Positions 53,102 through 62,594 are shown, counted from the first letter of the stretch. The stretch is DNA of 64,000 nt from Chryseobacterium mulctrae (GCF_006175945.1 NZ_VAJL01000001.1:1178001-1242000), one strand, 5' to 3'. The notes: a model not told the origin generated them from the sequence alone. Numbers and translations: made by a program.

Positions 53102-54433
53102 TTAAAATACCACGTTCCCTCTATAAATAAGAGATTCTACGTTTGAAATTCTTGATACCGCTTCTGCAGAACAACTTGCATTGAGCAAAACAAAATCGGC
53201 ATCATCACCTGTTTTCGGCCATTGCTGAACGCCTTTATCATTCAAAGGAGTTAGATTTGCCGTTGCTAATTTTAAACTTCTTGAAAGCAAAAATTCAGTC
53301 GACTGACCGTAAAGCTGAGCATAAAGATTGGCTTTCTCCAAAACACTTCCAGTTCCGTACGTATTCCAATGATCGATGATACTGTCGTTTCCGGTATAAA
53401 CAGTTACATTATGTTTTTGTAAAGTCGGGAGCGGCATAATCAAATTTCCGATAGGAATCGTTGAAGCAATTCCCACTTGAGCATTGCCTAATTTTTCGGC
53501 AATCTCTTCCTGTTTTATTTTATCTAATTTACCCAAAATAAAACAATGACTAAAAAATGTTTTTCCTTTTAGAGAAGGATTTTCATTCACTTTATCGATA
53601 AGGTATTCAACCGTTTTCAAACCTGATTCTCCGGTTTCATGGAGATGAATGTCAATTCCTTTTTGATGATCTAAAGCGAGTTGTACCGTAAAATCAATTG
53701 TCTTTTCAATCGCTCCGTCAATTGTGTATGGATCTACTCCACCGATAAAATCGATATTCATCTGAGCCGCTTCTTTCAAATAAGGAACAGAATTTTTGTA
53801 AAAAACTCCGTGTTGCGGAAAAGCGACAATTTCAGCTCCGAAACTTTTCTTTTTATTATCTAAAGCTTTCTGTAAATTTTTCAAAGAATCGAGCTTGGAA
53901 GTTGGTTCAATATTCACATGACTCCTTGCAAAAGCAGTTCCTTTAGACTGAATCAATTCAATCATTTTTTCTGCTTTGTAAGTAGAATTTTTCAGAATTT
54001 CCGGCATGATTTGTTCTTCCAAAGCAATCATTCCTTTTACTCCGCCTTTTCTTTTTCTTACAGCCTGCCATTTGTCGCCATAAAAAGTTTTATCAAGATG
54101 AATGTGCATATCTTTAAAAGCCGGAAGCATCAAAAATCCTTTTGCATCCACCGCTTTTGCTTTAGGATCATTCGGAGCTATTTTTGTGATTTTACCGTTT
54201 TCTGTTTCCACTAAAAACAAATCTGTCTTTGTAGAAATCACTTCCCCTTCTTCATATTCAAAACCGGTTTCAAGACGGACATTCTTAAGAATTAATTTAC
54301 CATTTACTCCTAAAACTTTATCTTCAGAAAGCGTATTTGCACTCATCACTGTAGGCGTTAACGTAATTCCAGCCATTGCTAAAGCAGAGCTTTTCAAAAA
54401 ATCTTTTCGCGAAATATTATTAGACCTTTCCAT
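53102..54433 (-). CDS. Amidohydrolase family protein, probably exported by Tat
   Basis: The 443-residue metal hydrolase begins with SRKDFLKSSALAMAGITL, a twin-arginine-like leader with RK in place of RR. The catalytic part has MHIHLDKTFYGDKW (first metal histidines, about 108-121), FARSHVNIEP, IHLHETGESG and HNVTVYTGNDSIIDHW with the late aspartate. The HIHLDKTF form is like that of cytosine deaminase-type amidohydrolases, so a cyclic nitrogen compound is a likely substrate. ATG at 54439 would add two residues. The ankyrin gene follows closely and is likely co-transcribed. Confidence 0.83.
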   Translation of the reverse strand: MERSNNISRKDFLKSSALAMAGITLTPTVMSANTLSEDKVLGVNGKLILKNVRLETGFEYEEGEVISTKTDLFLVETENGKITKIAPNDPKAKAVDAKGFLMLPAFKDMHIHLDKTFYGDKWQAVRKRKGGVKGMIALEEQIMPEILKNSTYKAEKMIELIQSKGTAFARSHVNIEPTSKLDSLKNLQKALDNKKKSFGAEIVAFPQHGVFYKNSVPYLKEAAQMNIDFIGGVDPYTIDGAIEKTIDFTVQLALDHQKGIDIHLHETGESGLKTVEYLIDKVNENPSLKGKTFFSHCFILGKLDKIKQEEIAEKLGNAQVGIASTIPIGNLIMPLPTLQKHNVTVYTGNDSIIDHWNTYGTGSVLEKANLYAQLYGQSTEFLLSRSLKLATANLTPLNDKGVQQWPKTGDDADFVLLNASCSAEAVSRISNVESLIYRGNVVF

Positions 54434-54450
54434 ATTCAATTTCTATGATA

Positions 54451-54458
54451 CAAAATTA
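54451..54458 (-). promoter_or_regulatory. Candidate -7 promoter element for the amidohydrolase operon
   Basis: The minus strand reads TAATTTTG followed by T, a match to TAnnTTTG about 17 bases before the start codon. Confidence 0.4.
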
Positions 54459-54517
54459 GTAAGAACTAAGGTCTTAGAATTGTATCATTTATCACATTGC
54501 TTGTATCAATCATTTTT

Positions 54518-54590
54518 CCCACAGATTACACAGATTTTCACATAAGTTTGTGTTTTATTTGTGTAAAAAATTTGTGAAACTTGTGTTTAA
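54518..54590. repeat. ACAGATTACACAGATTT-type dispersed repeat
   Basis: CCCACAGATTACACAGATTT begins the region, and GTTTGTG, GTGTAAAAAATTTGTG and AACTTGTG follow. This simple AT-rich repeat type is common between genes of Bacteroidota to my knowledge. No CDS fits in this spacer. Confidence 0.45.
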
Positions 54591-54600
54591 TTAAAACAAA

Positions 54601-54629
54601 AAAGGATGAAGTTTTAAACCTCATCCTTT
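54601..54629 (-). terminator. Hairpin terminator of hemL
   Basis: AAAGGATGA and TCATCCTTT pair around AGTTTTAAACC, with A's on the left, about 20 bases past the hemL stop. Confidence 0.8.
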
Positions 54630-54649
54630 ATAATTTATGTCTTATAATT

Positions 54650-55933
54650 TTAAGAATACTGAAATTTTCTTACAGCTTCTAAAGTCATATCGATCTCTTT
54701 GTCTTTGATCGCATCACTGATGAAATAGGTTTCATAACCACTTGGCGGAAGATAAATTCCGTTGGTCAACATCTGATGAAAGAAATTATTGAATAATGAA
54801 TGATTTGCATTCTGAGCCTCATCAAAATTAGAAACCGCATTGATGTGGAAGAAAACCGACATCATCGAACCTTTTCTGTTGATTCTGTGTTCGATTCCTT
54901 TTTCATTTAAAATTTTTCCGATTTCAAAGTCTAAAGTTTCTGTTGCTTTAGCTAATCTGTTGAAAAATTCAGGGTCGTTTTTAATGATTTGCAAAGTTTT
55001 TAAACCCGCTCTCATTGCTAAAGGATTTCCACTTAATGTTCCTGCCTGATAAACTCCGCCTTTCGGAGCAAGATGATCCATAATTTCGTTTCTTCCTGCA
55101 AAAGCTCCTACCGGAAGTCCACCTCCGATTACTTTACCGTAAGTTACCAAATCGGCTTTCACATTAAATAATTCCTGAGCTCCACCAAAAGCCAATCTGA
55201 AACCTGTCATTACTTCATCAAAGATCAATAAAGCTCCGTTTTCGTCACAGATCTTTCTTAATTTTTGTAAGAAATCGTTTTCAGGAAGTACACAACCCAT
55301 GTTTCCTGCAACCGGTTCTATAATTACCGCTGCAATTTCACCCTGATTATGTCTGAACAGATCTTCTACCTGCTCAAAATCATTATATCTTGCTAACAAA
55401 GTATCTTTTGCTGTTCCCTGAGTTACACCCGGAGAATTCGGGTTTCCAAAAGTAGCAGCGCCACTTCCTGCTTTTATCAAAAATGAATCTGAATGACCAT
55501 GATAACAGCCTTCAAATTTTATAAATTTATCTCTTCCTGTAAAACCTCTTGCCAATCTGATTGCGCTCATACACGCTTCTGTACCTGAAGAAACCATTCT
55601 AATCTGGTCGATATTCGGAACATTTTCAGTAATGAATTTTGCGATTTCTGTTTCCAATTCAGTTGGTGCCCCAAAAGAGAAGCCTTTTTCTGCCTGAATT
55701 TTTAATTCTTCTAAAACTTCAGGATGAGTGTGCCCTAAAATGGCAGGTCCCCACGAATTGATGTAATCTACATACGTATTATCATCGGCATCTGTAAGGT
55801 AAGCGCCTTTCGCAGTTTTCATAAAAACGGGAACTCCACCCACCGATTTAAACGCACGAACCGGAGAATTTACACCTCCCGGAATATATTTGTAAGCTTC
55901 TTCAAATAAAGCTGAACTTCTTTGGTATTTCAT
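54650..55933 (-). CDS. hemL: Glutamate-1-semialdehyde 2,1-aminomutase
   Basis: This 427-residue PLP enzyme converts glutamate-1-semialdehyde to 5-aminolevulinate in the C5 route to heme. The opening [18 protein letters not shown] (about 16-33) is diagnostic for Hem[16 protein letters not shown] lies at about 116-130, FDEVMTGFR at about 238-246 holds the PLP-nitrogen aspartate, and K267 in [15 protein letters not shown] forms the internal aldimine. The length matches the family. A repeat-rich spacer lies upstream. Confidence 0.96.
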   Translation of the reverse strand: MKYQRSSALFEEAYKYIPGGVNSPVRAFKSVGGVPVFMKTAKGAYLTDADDNTYVDYINSWGPAILGHTHPEVLEELKIQAEKGFSFGAPTELETEIAKFITENVPNIDQIRMVSSGTEACMSAIRLARGFTGRDKFIKFEGCYHGHSDSFLIKAGSGAATFGNPNSPGVTQGTAKDTLLARYNDFEQVEDLFRHNQGEIAAVIIEPVAGNMGCVLPENDFLQKLRKICDENGALLIFDEVMTGFRLAFGGAQELFNVKADLVTYGKVIGGGLPVGAFAGRNEIMDHLAPKGGVYQAGTLSGNPLAMRAGLKTLQIIKNDPEFFNRLAKATETLDFEIGKILNEKGIEHRINRKGSMMSVFFHINAVSNFDEAQNANHSLFNNFFHQMLTNGIYLPPSGYETYFISDAIKDKEIDMTLEAVRKFQYS

Positions 55934-55938
55934 TATTA

Positions 55939-56026
55939 TTTAGTTGATAGTTGATGGTAATTAGTTGATAGCGATTAATTATCAGTTCTTAAAACTAACA
56001 ACCATCAACTAAAACCTAACAACTGA
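55939..56026. repeat. GTTGATGGT inverted repeat spacer
   Basis: TTAGTTGATAGTTGATGGT at 55940-55958 faces ACCATCAACTAAAACC at 56001-56016, and TAGTTGATAG recurs between them. The whole spacer between hemL and the glucosaminidase gene is made of this element. Confidence 0.6.
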
Positions 56027-56028
56027 TT

Positions 56029-57087
56029 TTAGTTTCTAGGTTTTTTGTCAATCAGATAAATAAGCTGTCCAGCGGATGGTTTTTGACCTTCATCCATTCT
56101 GTTTTTAGCGTATAATTTATGGAGTTTGATGCCAAATTTCTGTGCGATATCATACATATCTTCGCCAGATTCGGCTTTGTAGATTGCAGTATTTCCTTCA
56201 GAATTTTTAGATTCAAGAAAAACGACTTCATTTTTTGCTAATGCGGTTCCTTCCAGCTCATTCCATTTCATCAGTTTACTTTCACTGATTTTAAATTTCT
56301 TAGCAATATATTGTACATCAGTATCTTCAGGAATTACAATATATTTTAAACCGCCATTCGGATGGCTTTTAATTAAGATTGAATTAAGAATTTCAGCTTT
56401 GGTTTTAATTCTTTCCACTCTCTGTTGCTGTTGCGCATAAGAAGTCGCTTTGTAAGGAACTTTTACAGTAACAGGAGTTGTCGTCTTTTTTGTAGCTTTT
56501 GCAGGCTCCATTCTCGCCATAAAAGTACGGTCGTCTTTCAGATCTGGATATTTTTTTAATACTGCATAAAGAACTTCCTTAGAATTTACGTCATCAAACT
56601 CATATAACTTGTATTTTTCAATTTTTCCTATAAGAATTGATGCATAACGGGGATTAGTAGCGTAACCTGCCTTTTTTAAACCATGCGCCCAAGCTCTGTA
56701 ATCTTTCATATCAAGATCAAAGAGTTTGGTGTAATATTTTCTTGTTGCCAAAAATATAGAGTGGTCTTCGTAAGATTGTTTAGGATCGTCATATACACGG
56801 AAACATTCATTTGGAGCATCATCAGTGTGTTTCATTGTCTTTCCTGTCCAGTCTTCTTTACATTTTATACCGAAATGGTTTTTGCCTTCCTGTGCCAAGC
56901 GACTTTGTCCGCCACCTGTTTCCAAAAGTCCTTGCGCAAGAGTAATTGAAGCCGGAATTTTATATTTTTCCATTTCTTCAACCGCATATTGAGCAAATTT
57001 CTGAATGTATTGATCTTCTGTAGCCCAGGTCTGAGCTGAGAATTTTGATAAAACTAAAAGGCTAATTAGTAAGAAAAGTCTTTTCAT
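56029..57087 (-). CDS. Exported glucosaminidase with LysM domains (GH73)
   Basis: The 352-residue protein has a signal peptide (cleavage near KFSA-Q). The GH73 glucosaminidase domain (about 20-170) shows IPASITLAQGLLETGGGQSRLAQ with the catalytic glutamate, then NHFGIKC and LKKAGYATNPRYA. The C-terminal third has two LysM-like peptidoglycan-binding units, VQYIAKKFKISESKLMKWN and EDMYDIAQKFGIKLHKLYAKN. It should cut N-acetylglucosaminyl bonds in peptidoglycan during growth or division. Single gene; a spacer with a CAAGTAATCACTTG palindrome lies upstream. Confidence 0.9.
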   Translation of the reverse strand: MKRLFLLISLLVLSKFSAQTWATEDQYIQKFAQYAVEEMEKYKIPASITLAQGLLETGGGQSRLAQEGKNHFGIKCKEDWTGKTMKHTDDAPNECFRVYDDPKQSYEDHSIFLATRKYYTKLFDLDMKDYRAWAHGLKKAGYATNPRYASILIGKIEKYKLYEFDDVNSKEVLYAVLKKYPDLKDDRTFMARMEPAKATKKTTTPVTVKVPYKATSYAQQQQRVERIKTKAEILNSILIKSHPNGGLKYIVIPEDTDVQYIAKKFKISESKLMKWNELEGTALAKNEVVFLESKNSEGNTAIYKAESGEDMYDIAQKFGIKLHKLYAKNRMDEGQKPSAGQLIYLIDKKPRN

Positions 57088-57165
57088 GTTTTTTGATTTT
57101 TAAAGCCAGACAAGTAATCACTTGTATTTTAAAATTGCTGCATGAGTACATCATGCTTTTCAGCT

Positions 57166-58074
57166 TTATATTATTAAATTTCTATTTTGTTTTTCTAAAA
57201 GCAAATTGGCACCTTCTATTCCCTGCAAACCTCCGGTATGAAAACACATAATTTTGCTTCCTTCAGGAAAATAATCAGCATCAATCATTTCAAAAACTTT
57301 CTGCATCATTTTTCCTGTATACACTGGCTCTAAAGGAATATCAAATTTCACTTTAAAATCATTGATAAAACGAACATTTTCATCATTTATTTTACCATAA
57401 CCACCAAAAGCAACATCGATTAGATGAAAATTTCTCTTAGAGGTTAATTCTGATATTTTGCTTTCTAAAGAAGAATCTTCAACTACTTTAAAACCTATAA
57501 CTTTCTGATTATCTTCACAAAATTCTGAAATCCCCGCCAAAGTACCTCCGGTTCCAACTGCTGTGCAAAGATAATCAAAATCTTTTGTATCGTTATTGAG
57601 TATCATTTTTATGCCCTGAACAGCGTGTTTATTGGTTCCGCCTTCAGGAATTATTAATGCTTCCGGAAATTCATGTTGTAAAAATTCGGTCAGTTTTTCT
57701 TTATGGCGATATTCTTCACGTGAGACAAATTTTAAATTCATTCCGTTTCTTTTGGCAAAAAGTAAAGTCGGATTATCCCGCCATTTTTGTTCTAATTCTT
57801 CACCTCTTATAATGCCTAAAGTTTTAATTCCAAAAAGATTTCCTGTGGCAGAAACTGCCGAAATATGGTTTGAATAGGCTCCGCCAAATGTTATTATTAA
57901 AGGGTTTTCCGGCAGAGTTTCTAAATAATGATTGATGTTATAAAAAAGTTTCCAGTATTTGTTTCCTGAAATTTGAGGATGAATGAAGTCTTCTCTTTTG
58001 ATAAAAAGTTTTACTTTTTTATTAATTGGAATTTCCTGAATGGGAATAGTTTCTGTAGGAAGTTGTAATAGCAT
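57166..58074 (-). CDS. ACC deaminase / D-cysteine desulfhydrase family PLP enzyme
   Basis: This 302-residue fold-type II PLP enzyme has the cofactor lysine in PQISGNKYWKLF (about 33-44). The segment FGGAYSNHISAVSATGNLFG (about 64-83) and the phosphate loop TAVGTGGTLAG (about 170-180) match the ACC deaminase and D-cysteine desulfhydrase group. The most common activity in such bacterial proteins is D-cysteine breakdown to pyruvate, ammonia and sulfide. True ACC deaminase activity needs residues I cannot judge here. It is a single gene with a -7 element about 30 bases upstream. Confidence 0.83.
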   Translation of the reverse strand: MLLQLPTETIPIQEIPINKKVKLFIKREDFIHPQISGNKYWKLFYNINHYLETLPENPLIITFGGAYSNHISAVSATGNLFGIKTLGIIRGEELEQKWRDNPTLLFAKRNGMNLKFVSREEYRHKEKLTEFLQHEFPEALIIPEGGTNKHAVQGIKMILNNDTKDFDYLCTAVGTGGTLAGISEFCEDNQKVIGFKVVEDSSLESKISELTSKRNFHLIDVAFGGYGKINDENVRFINDFKVKFDIPLEPVYTGKMMQKVFEMIDADYFPEGSKIMCFHTGGLQGIEGANLLLEKQNRNLII

Positions 58075-58102
58075 TTCTTCGTTTAAATGATATTTGATTT
58101 AA

Positions 58103-58110
58103 CAAAATTA
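58103..58110 (-). promoter_or_regulatory. Candidate -7 promoter element for the PLP enzyme gene
   Basis: The minus strand reads TAATTTTG followed by T, a match to TAnnTTTG about 29 bases before the ATG. Confidence 0.4.
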
Positions 58111-58182
58111 GTTTTTTTATTTGAGCTTGTGTAAATAACACGGATTTTTGCTAGTATTGAGGATATTTGTTGCTTCTTTTTA

Positions 58183-58240
58183 CCACCCCGTCAAAAATTC
58201 TTTGAATTTTTGCCACCCCTCCAGAGGAGGGGAATTTTGG
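58183..58240. repeat. Double-palindrome intergenic element
   Basis: CAAAAATTCTTTGAATTTTTG at 58192-58212 (one base over a simple 9-base stem) and CCCCTCCAGAGGAGGGG at 58216-58232 are perfect palindromes, flanked by CCACCCCG and GGAATTTT. It resembles the layout at 51414-51490. Confidence 0.65.
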
Positions 58241-58252
58241 AGCGCTAATCTT

Positions 58253-58582
58253 TTAATTAAAATATTTTCTGAATGCCCAGAATTTTCTTTTTTTAAGATA
58301 ATTTAAATCATGTTCCATTGAGTAAGCTTCTCTTTCAAAAGAAATTGCGTGATAGGCTGCGTGTGCATTTTTAAGTCTGAAGAAATGATAATAATATTCT
58401 GCAACATATAAAATGTAAAAGAAAACAATCAATAACTCTAATTGCTGTCTGATATGAATTTTTTCATGATTAATCAGGACTCTATTCTTCTTATCTTCAG
58501 GATTTTTAATGAAAATAAAAGGATAGAGCGTAATGCCGTTTATTTTTGTATTTTTGAGGAGCTTTTGGCACACAATTATCAT
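58253..58582 (-). CDS. Small membrane protein with HEKIH motif
   Basis: The 109-residue protein has the zinc-protease-like motif HEKIHIRQQ near residues 40-48, a membrane span (LLIVFFYILYVAEYYYHF, about 51-68) and a later glutamate in FEREAYSME. This order, HExxH then span then E, recalls M56/BlaR1-type membrane peptidases reduced to a core. Whether it cuts peptides is unknown. It is divergent from the DUF5522 gene, and possible -7 elements for that gene lie within its first codons. Confidence 0.65.
   Translation of the reverse strand: MIIVCQKLLKNTKINGITLYPFIFIKNPEDKKNRVLINHEKIHIRQQLELLIVFFYILYVAEYYYHFFRLKNAHAAYHAISFEREAYSMEHDLNYLKKRKFWAFRKYFN
58541..58556 (+). promoter_or_regulatory. Tandem -7-like elements upstream of the DUF5522 gene
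   Basis: TATTTTTG occurs twice in a row at 58541-58548 and 58549-58556, each matching TAnnTTTG. The DUF5522 start codon is 57 bases downstream. Confidence 0.4.
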
Positions 58583-58610
58583 GATAACAAATATAAAAGT
58601 TTTGATTTAA

Positions 58611-58796
<186 letters not shown>

Positions 58797-58797
58797 A

Positions 58798-59325
58798 ATG
58801 AAGAAATATATTTTTATTTTGCTTGCAGCAAGTTTAGGTTTATCGTCTTGTAGCCCATTTCAGGTACGTTCAGATTATGCTCAAACTGCTAACTTTACGA
58901 CTTACAAAACATATAAAATCAGAATCGATGATTTGAAACTGAATGACATCGATAAAGACAGAGTTTTGAATGAGCTGTCTAAGCAATTGCAGATGAAAGG
59001 ACTTCAACCGGGAGAAAATCCTGATTTGATTGTGAATGTAAAAGCTAACCACAAAAAAATTACCGATATCAACAGCACAAATCCTTACGGAATGTGGGGA
59101 TGGGGCGGTGGTTTCGGTTGGGGAATCGGAATGAACAGAACCTGGACCAGCAATTATAATGAAGGTGCAATTATTGTAGACCTTGTAGACTCTAGATCTC
59201 AAAAATTAGTTTGGCAGGGAATCGGTAGCGGAATTTCTGTAGACCGACCAAAAGCTAAACAAAAACAAATCCCTCAGATTGTAGCCGAAATTATGGCAAA
59301 CTATCCTCCGGGAATGAAAAAATAA
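58798..59325 (+). CDS. DUF4136 lipoprotein
   Basis: The 175-residue protein has a signal peptide with lipobox LGLSSC, so it is anchored at cysteine 18. The mature part shows YAQTANFTTYKTYKI, DPDLIVNV-like strands, a glycine- and tryptophan-rich turn (MWGWGGGFGWGIGMN) and IIVDLVDSRSQKLVWQGIGSG. These match the DUF4136 family of periplasmic or outer membrane lipoproteins. It follows the DUF5522 gene by one base. A perfect palindromic terminator ends the unit. The role is unknown. Confidence 0.85.
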   Translation: MKKYIFILLAASLGLSSCSPFQVRSDYAQTANFTTYKTYKIRIDDLKLNDIDKDRVLNELSKQLQMKGLQPGENPDLIVNVKANHKKITDINSTNPYGMWGWGGGFGWGIGMNRTWTSNYNEGAIIVDLVDSRSQKLVWQGIGSGISVDRPKAKQKQIPQIVAEIMANYPPGMKK

Positions 59326-59347
59326 AATTTTTATTTTAAATTATATT

Positions 59348-59379
59348 AAAAGTCAACACAGAATTCTGTGTTGACTTTT
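59348..59379 (+). terminator. Perfect palindromic terminator
   Basis: GTCAACACAGAA and TTCTGTGTTGAC form a gapless inverted repeat flanked by A's and T's, 22 bases past the DUF4136 stop. The terminator at 20190-20225 has the same GTCAAC start. Confidence 0.85.
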
Positions 59380-59524
59380 TTTATGCGATATTTCTTGAAA
59401 TAAGTGATGTGAAATTTTACAAAAACTTAACCTGTTTGTCGAAAAGATAATTGCTTTTAAATTTAATAATAATGTAATTTTACATTTACCAAATTGTTTT
59501 AATCTTACCAAAAATTTTTTTTTT

Positions 59525-61318
59525 ATGAAAAAACTACTTTTATGTGTAGTATTCTCCCAGCTTGCAAATGCACAGGCTCCTGCAGGATATTACAACTCAG
59601 CGAACGGATTGTCGGGAGCTTCATTAAAAACCGCTTTAAGCAATATCATCACAAACGGACATCAAGACAAAGGTTACAACGGACTTTGGACGGCCTACAA
59701 AACCACAGACATCGATAAAAACTACGAAAACGACGGTTCTATTCTTGATATTTATTCTGAAAAACCAAGCGCTACAGACCCATATAAATTTACTCCGGGA
59801 AATAATCAGTGTGGCACTTACTCTACCGAAGGAAACTGCTACAATCGTGAACACATTGTTCCTCAAAGTCTTTTTAATGAAGGTTCGCCGATGAAAAATG
59901 ACATACATTTCATCAGAGCTACTGATGGAAAAGTAAATGGAATGCGTTCTAATTATCCTTTCGGAAAAGTGGGAAGCGCAAGTTTCACTTCTTTAAATGG
60001 TTCAAAATTGGGAAGTTCGTCATCTTCAGGATTTTCGGGAACTGTTTTTGAACCCATTGATGAGTTTAAAGGTGATGTAGCAAGAATGGTTTTCTATTTT
60101 GTGACAAGATATCAAAGCAAACTCTCAACTTTCTCCACAGGAAATATGATTGGAAATTCTGCATTTCCGGGGCTACAAACCTGGGAGCTGAATGTTCTTT
60201 TAGCTTGGCATAATCAGGATCCTGTTTCGCAGGCAGAAATCAACAGAAATAATGCTTCCTATACTTTTCAGGGAAACAGAAATCCGTTTATAGATAATCC
60301 TAATTATGTAAATCAAATTTGGAGAGGGCAAGCTCCAACAACCGATACTCAAGCTCCGTCAACGGTTACTAATTTAACCGTTTCAGGAAAAACATCAAAC
60401 ACGGTTTCTCTTACATGGAATGCTGCAACTGATAATGTAGCCATAAGTTCTTACGATGTTTATATGAACGGAAGTTTAAAAACGAATGTTTCTTCAACTT
60501 CAACAACTATTACCGGATTAAATCCTTCTACGACTTACAATTTTTATATTAAAGCTAAAGATGCTGCAGGAAATTCTTCAGCAAACAGTTCTACCGCTTC
60601 TGTTACGACGAATGCAGGAACAACCAATCCGAATCCAACGGGTTGTGTGAATGAAACTTTTGAAACAATTCCAACAGCAAGTTCATCATCGTATTCAACA
60701 AAAACATGGACGAGCAACGGAATTACATGGACGGCAACAGATTCAAGAAGTGACCAAACTATTTCTAACAAAGCAATTACTGTAAGAGACGGATCATTAA
60801 AATCGAGCAGCTCTGCAAACGGAATTGGGTCTTTAACGGTTACGACACAGCTTAAATTCAGTGGAAGCAACGGAAATTTTACGGTTCAGGTTAATGGAGT
60901 AAATGTTGGAACAGTTCCTTACAGCACGACGGCTACGACAACGACGATTAATAACATCAACGTTTCAGGTAATGTAGTCGTTACTTTAGTGAATAACTCT
61001 ACAAGTAACAGAGTGGCGATCGATGATCTGAGCTGGACTTGTAATAATTCTTCTTCAAGACAAAGCCAGACAACAAATATCTTTGCTGAGCCTAAAGAAT
61101 TACAGATCTATCCCAACCCTATTACGAATCAAGAAATTTTTGTAAAAGGAGATACGCAAAATATTAAAAAAGCGGAAATCTATAATCTTCAAGGAAAAGT
61201 AATGCAAACGATCAATAATCCTTTTAAAAACGGGAGGTCAATTAAAATAAAAAGCCTTTTGCAGGGAGTTTATATTTTAAAGCTTGATGAATCGAGTCTG
61301 AAGTTTGTAATTAAATAG
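59525..61318 (+). CDS. Secreted endonuclease I with FN3 domain and T9SS sorting tail
   Basis: The 597-residue protein has a signal peptide (cleavage near ANAQ). The endonuclease I domain (about 20-255) contains CYNREHIVPQSLF with the active-site histidine, DIHFIRATDGKVN and RNPFIDNPNYVNQIW. A fibronectin type III domain follows (about 275-362, APSTVTNLTVSGKTSNTVSL). A beta-rich domain with two cysteines spans about 370-510. The last 75 residues form a type A sorting domain of the type IX secretion system (LQIYPNPITNQEIFVKG, LQGVYILKL). So it is exported to the surface or released, probably to digest external DNA or RNA. A terminator follows. Confidence 0.93.
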   Translation: MKKLLLCVVFSQLANAQAPAGYYNSANGLSGASLKTALSNIITNGHQDKGYNGLWTAYKTTDIDKNYENDGSILDIYSEKPSATDPYKFTPGNNQCGTYSTEGNCYNREHIVPQSLFNEGSPMKNDIHFIRATDGKVNGMRSNYPFGKVGSASFTSLNGSKLGSSSSSGFSGTVFEPIDEFKGDVARMVFYFVTRYQSKLSTFSTGNMIGNSAFPGLQTWELNVLLAWHNQDPVSQAEINRNNASYTFQGNRNPFIDNPNYVNQIWRGQAPTTDTQAPSTVTNLTVSGKTSNTVSLTWNAATDNVAISSYDVYMNGSLKTNVSSTSTTITGLNPSTTYNFYIKAKDAAGNSSANSSTASVTTNAGTTNPNPTGCVNETFETIPTASSSSYSTKTWTSNGITWTATDSRSDQTISNKAITVRDGSLKSSSSANGIGSLTVTTQLKFSGSNGNFTVQVNGVNVGTVPYSTTATTTTINNINVSGNVVVTLVNNSTSNRVAIDDLSWTCNNSSSRQSQTTNIFAEPKELQIYPNPITNQEIFVKGDTQNIKKAEIYNLQGKVMQTINNPFKNGRSIKIKSLLQGVYILKLDESSLKFVIK

Positions 61319-61336
61319 GTTTTCAGATAAAATATT

Positions 61337-61372
61337 AAAAGAGACTGTTTCAATTTTGAAGCAGTCTTTTTT
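61337..61372 (+). terminator. Hairpin terminator of the endonuclease gene
   Basis: AAAGAGACTGTTTC pairs imperfectly with GAAGCAGTCTTTTT around AATTTT, with a T-run after it. Confidence 0.8.
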
Positions 61373-61419
61373 TAAATATATATTCTGTGGGTTTTAGAAA
61401 ATAATTGGAAATAAACTGA

Positions 61420-61444
61420 TTTGCCACGAATGCACGAATTTTAT
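61420..61444. repeat. Interspersed repeat, GCCACGAATGCACGAAT family
   Basis: TTTGCCACGAATGCACGAAT is the clearest copy; others lie at 10109-10130 (inverted) and 24273-24297. Confidence 0.7.
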
Positions 61445-61522
61445 GAAAATATTTAAAAATTAAAGTTTTTTCGTATAAAATTATAATAGCTTAAAAATCA
61501 ACCAATTAACACAAAAATTTAA

Positions 61523-61546
61523 TTTAACGCAAAGGGAAACAAAGAA
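61523..61546. repeat. Interspersed repeat, AACGCAAAG family
   Basis: TTTAACGCAAAGGGAAACAAAG matches 8569-8596 in its first half. It and the previous element fill the 320-base spacer 61319-61640, where no gene is seen. Confidence 0.6.
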
Positions 61547-61640
61547 TTGTAAATATGAACAGATTTTAAGTTAAACAACGGCGTAAACTTAATAAAGAAA
61601 TACAATGAGAAATTATAGGCAATTAAAAAAACCGTTTAAT

Positions 61641-62594
61641 TTATATATTTTCAATTGAAAATTCGGTGGTATACAAAACTGAAAATTCGTTGTAAGTATG
61701 GGATAGATTCATCGATTTAATCATTCCGTCGTTTTTAGAAACCGTTATATTTCCTGTGAAATCATTTTGATTTTTTTCTTTACTTTTTAAGGTTTGATGT
61801 AATAAAATTTCTTCTTTGTTGTCCGTTAATTTTGCAGTTTGTTGAATGTTTAATAAGGTTTTATCTAAATACAATTCAAAAAAAGATTTTCCGTTTTCAA
61901 AAGGATTTCGGAAAGATGAAAAGTAGCTTTTCAGAAACAAGTCTTCTTTCATTTTCTGATTAAAAACATCAGGTTTTAAGACAACATACTCAAATTCTTC
62001 AAGATAAATTTTAGCATATTTATCAGGGAAAAAATCTAATAATTTTTCTTTAATCTGATTAAAATTATTTAAAATTTCTTTCTTTAAAGCAGTTCGCAAA
62101 ATTTCCCCTTTAGTATTCACAAAAACTTCAATCGGATATAACGATTTCATGCTTTCAATCGCCAAACTTTCCATTTTTGTGTCATTGCGGTTTGAAAACT
62201 GATCTTTCGTAAAATGAAAAAGATGTTCACCCAATTCATTTTTTTTCCATTCTAAAGATGCGATATAAGAAAAACTTTTGTCAACAGTTTTACCTGCTTC
62301 ATTTGATGTTTCTTTAATTGCAATTTTAAATTTTTCGTTAAAACCAACCGGATCAAAACTGATCTTCGGATTTAATTCCGGACTTTTAAAAGGGGCATCA
62401 TTTTTATCATTATATGCTTTGATCTTTGCAAGATCGGGTAACAACAGTTTTTTTCCGGGAATCAAATCATCAACAATAAAATCTTCTTTCAGGCAATGTT
62501 GATTGTGAAATTCTTTAAGATAAACAGGGTTTTCAAGTCTGATTTTCTCAGCAATATTCTCGAAAGTATCTCCGGGAAGTATAAAATGGATCAT
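61641..62594 (-). CDS. LysM-start protein of unknown function
   Basis: The 317-residue protein opens with a LysM-like unit (LPGDTFENIAEKIRLENPVY, then the closing IPGKKLLLPD near residue 50). It has no signal peptide. The remainder is a mixed alpha-beta domain with SFSYIASLEWKKNELGEHLF and a C-terminal strand region. I do not recognise the domain. It lies 40 bases past a lipoprotein gene and close to an M23 peptidase on the same strand, so the three may form one operon. Leaderless LysM proteins next to lipoproteins and cell-wall hydrolases can be parts of toxin delivery loci, but that is speculation here. Confidence 0.6.
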   Translation of the reverse strand: MIHFILPGDTFENIAEKIRLENPVYLKEFHNQHCLKEDFIVDDLIPGKKLLLPDLAKIKAYNDKNDAPFKSPELNPKISFDPVGFNEKFKIAIKETSNEAGKTVDKSFSYIASLEWKKNELGEHLFHFTKDQFSNRNDTKMESLAIESMKSLYPIEVFVNTKGEILRTALKKEILNNFNQIKEKLLDFFPDKYAKIYLEEFEYVVLKPDVFNQKMKEDLFLKSYFSSFRNPFENGKSFFELYLDKTLLNIQQTAKLTDNKEEILLHQTLKSKEKNQNDFTGNITVSKNDGMIKSMNLSHTYNEFSVLYTTEFSIENI

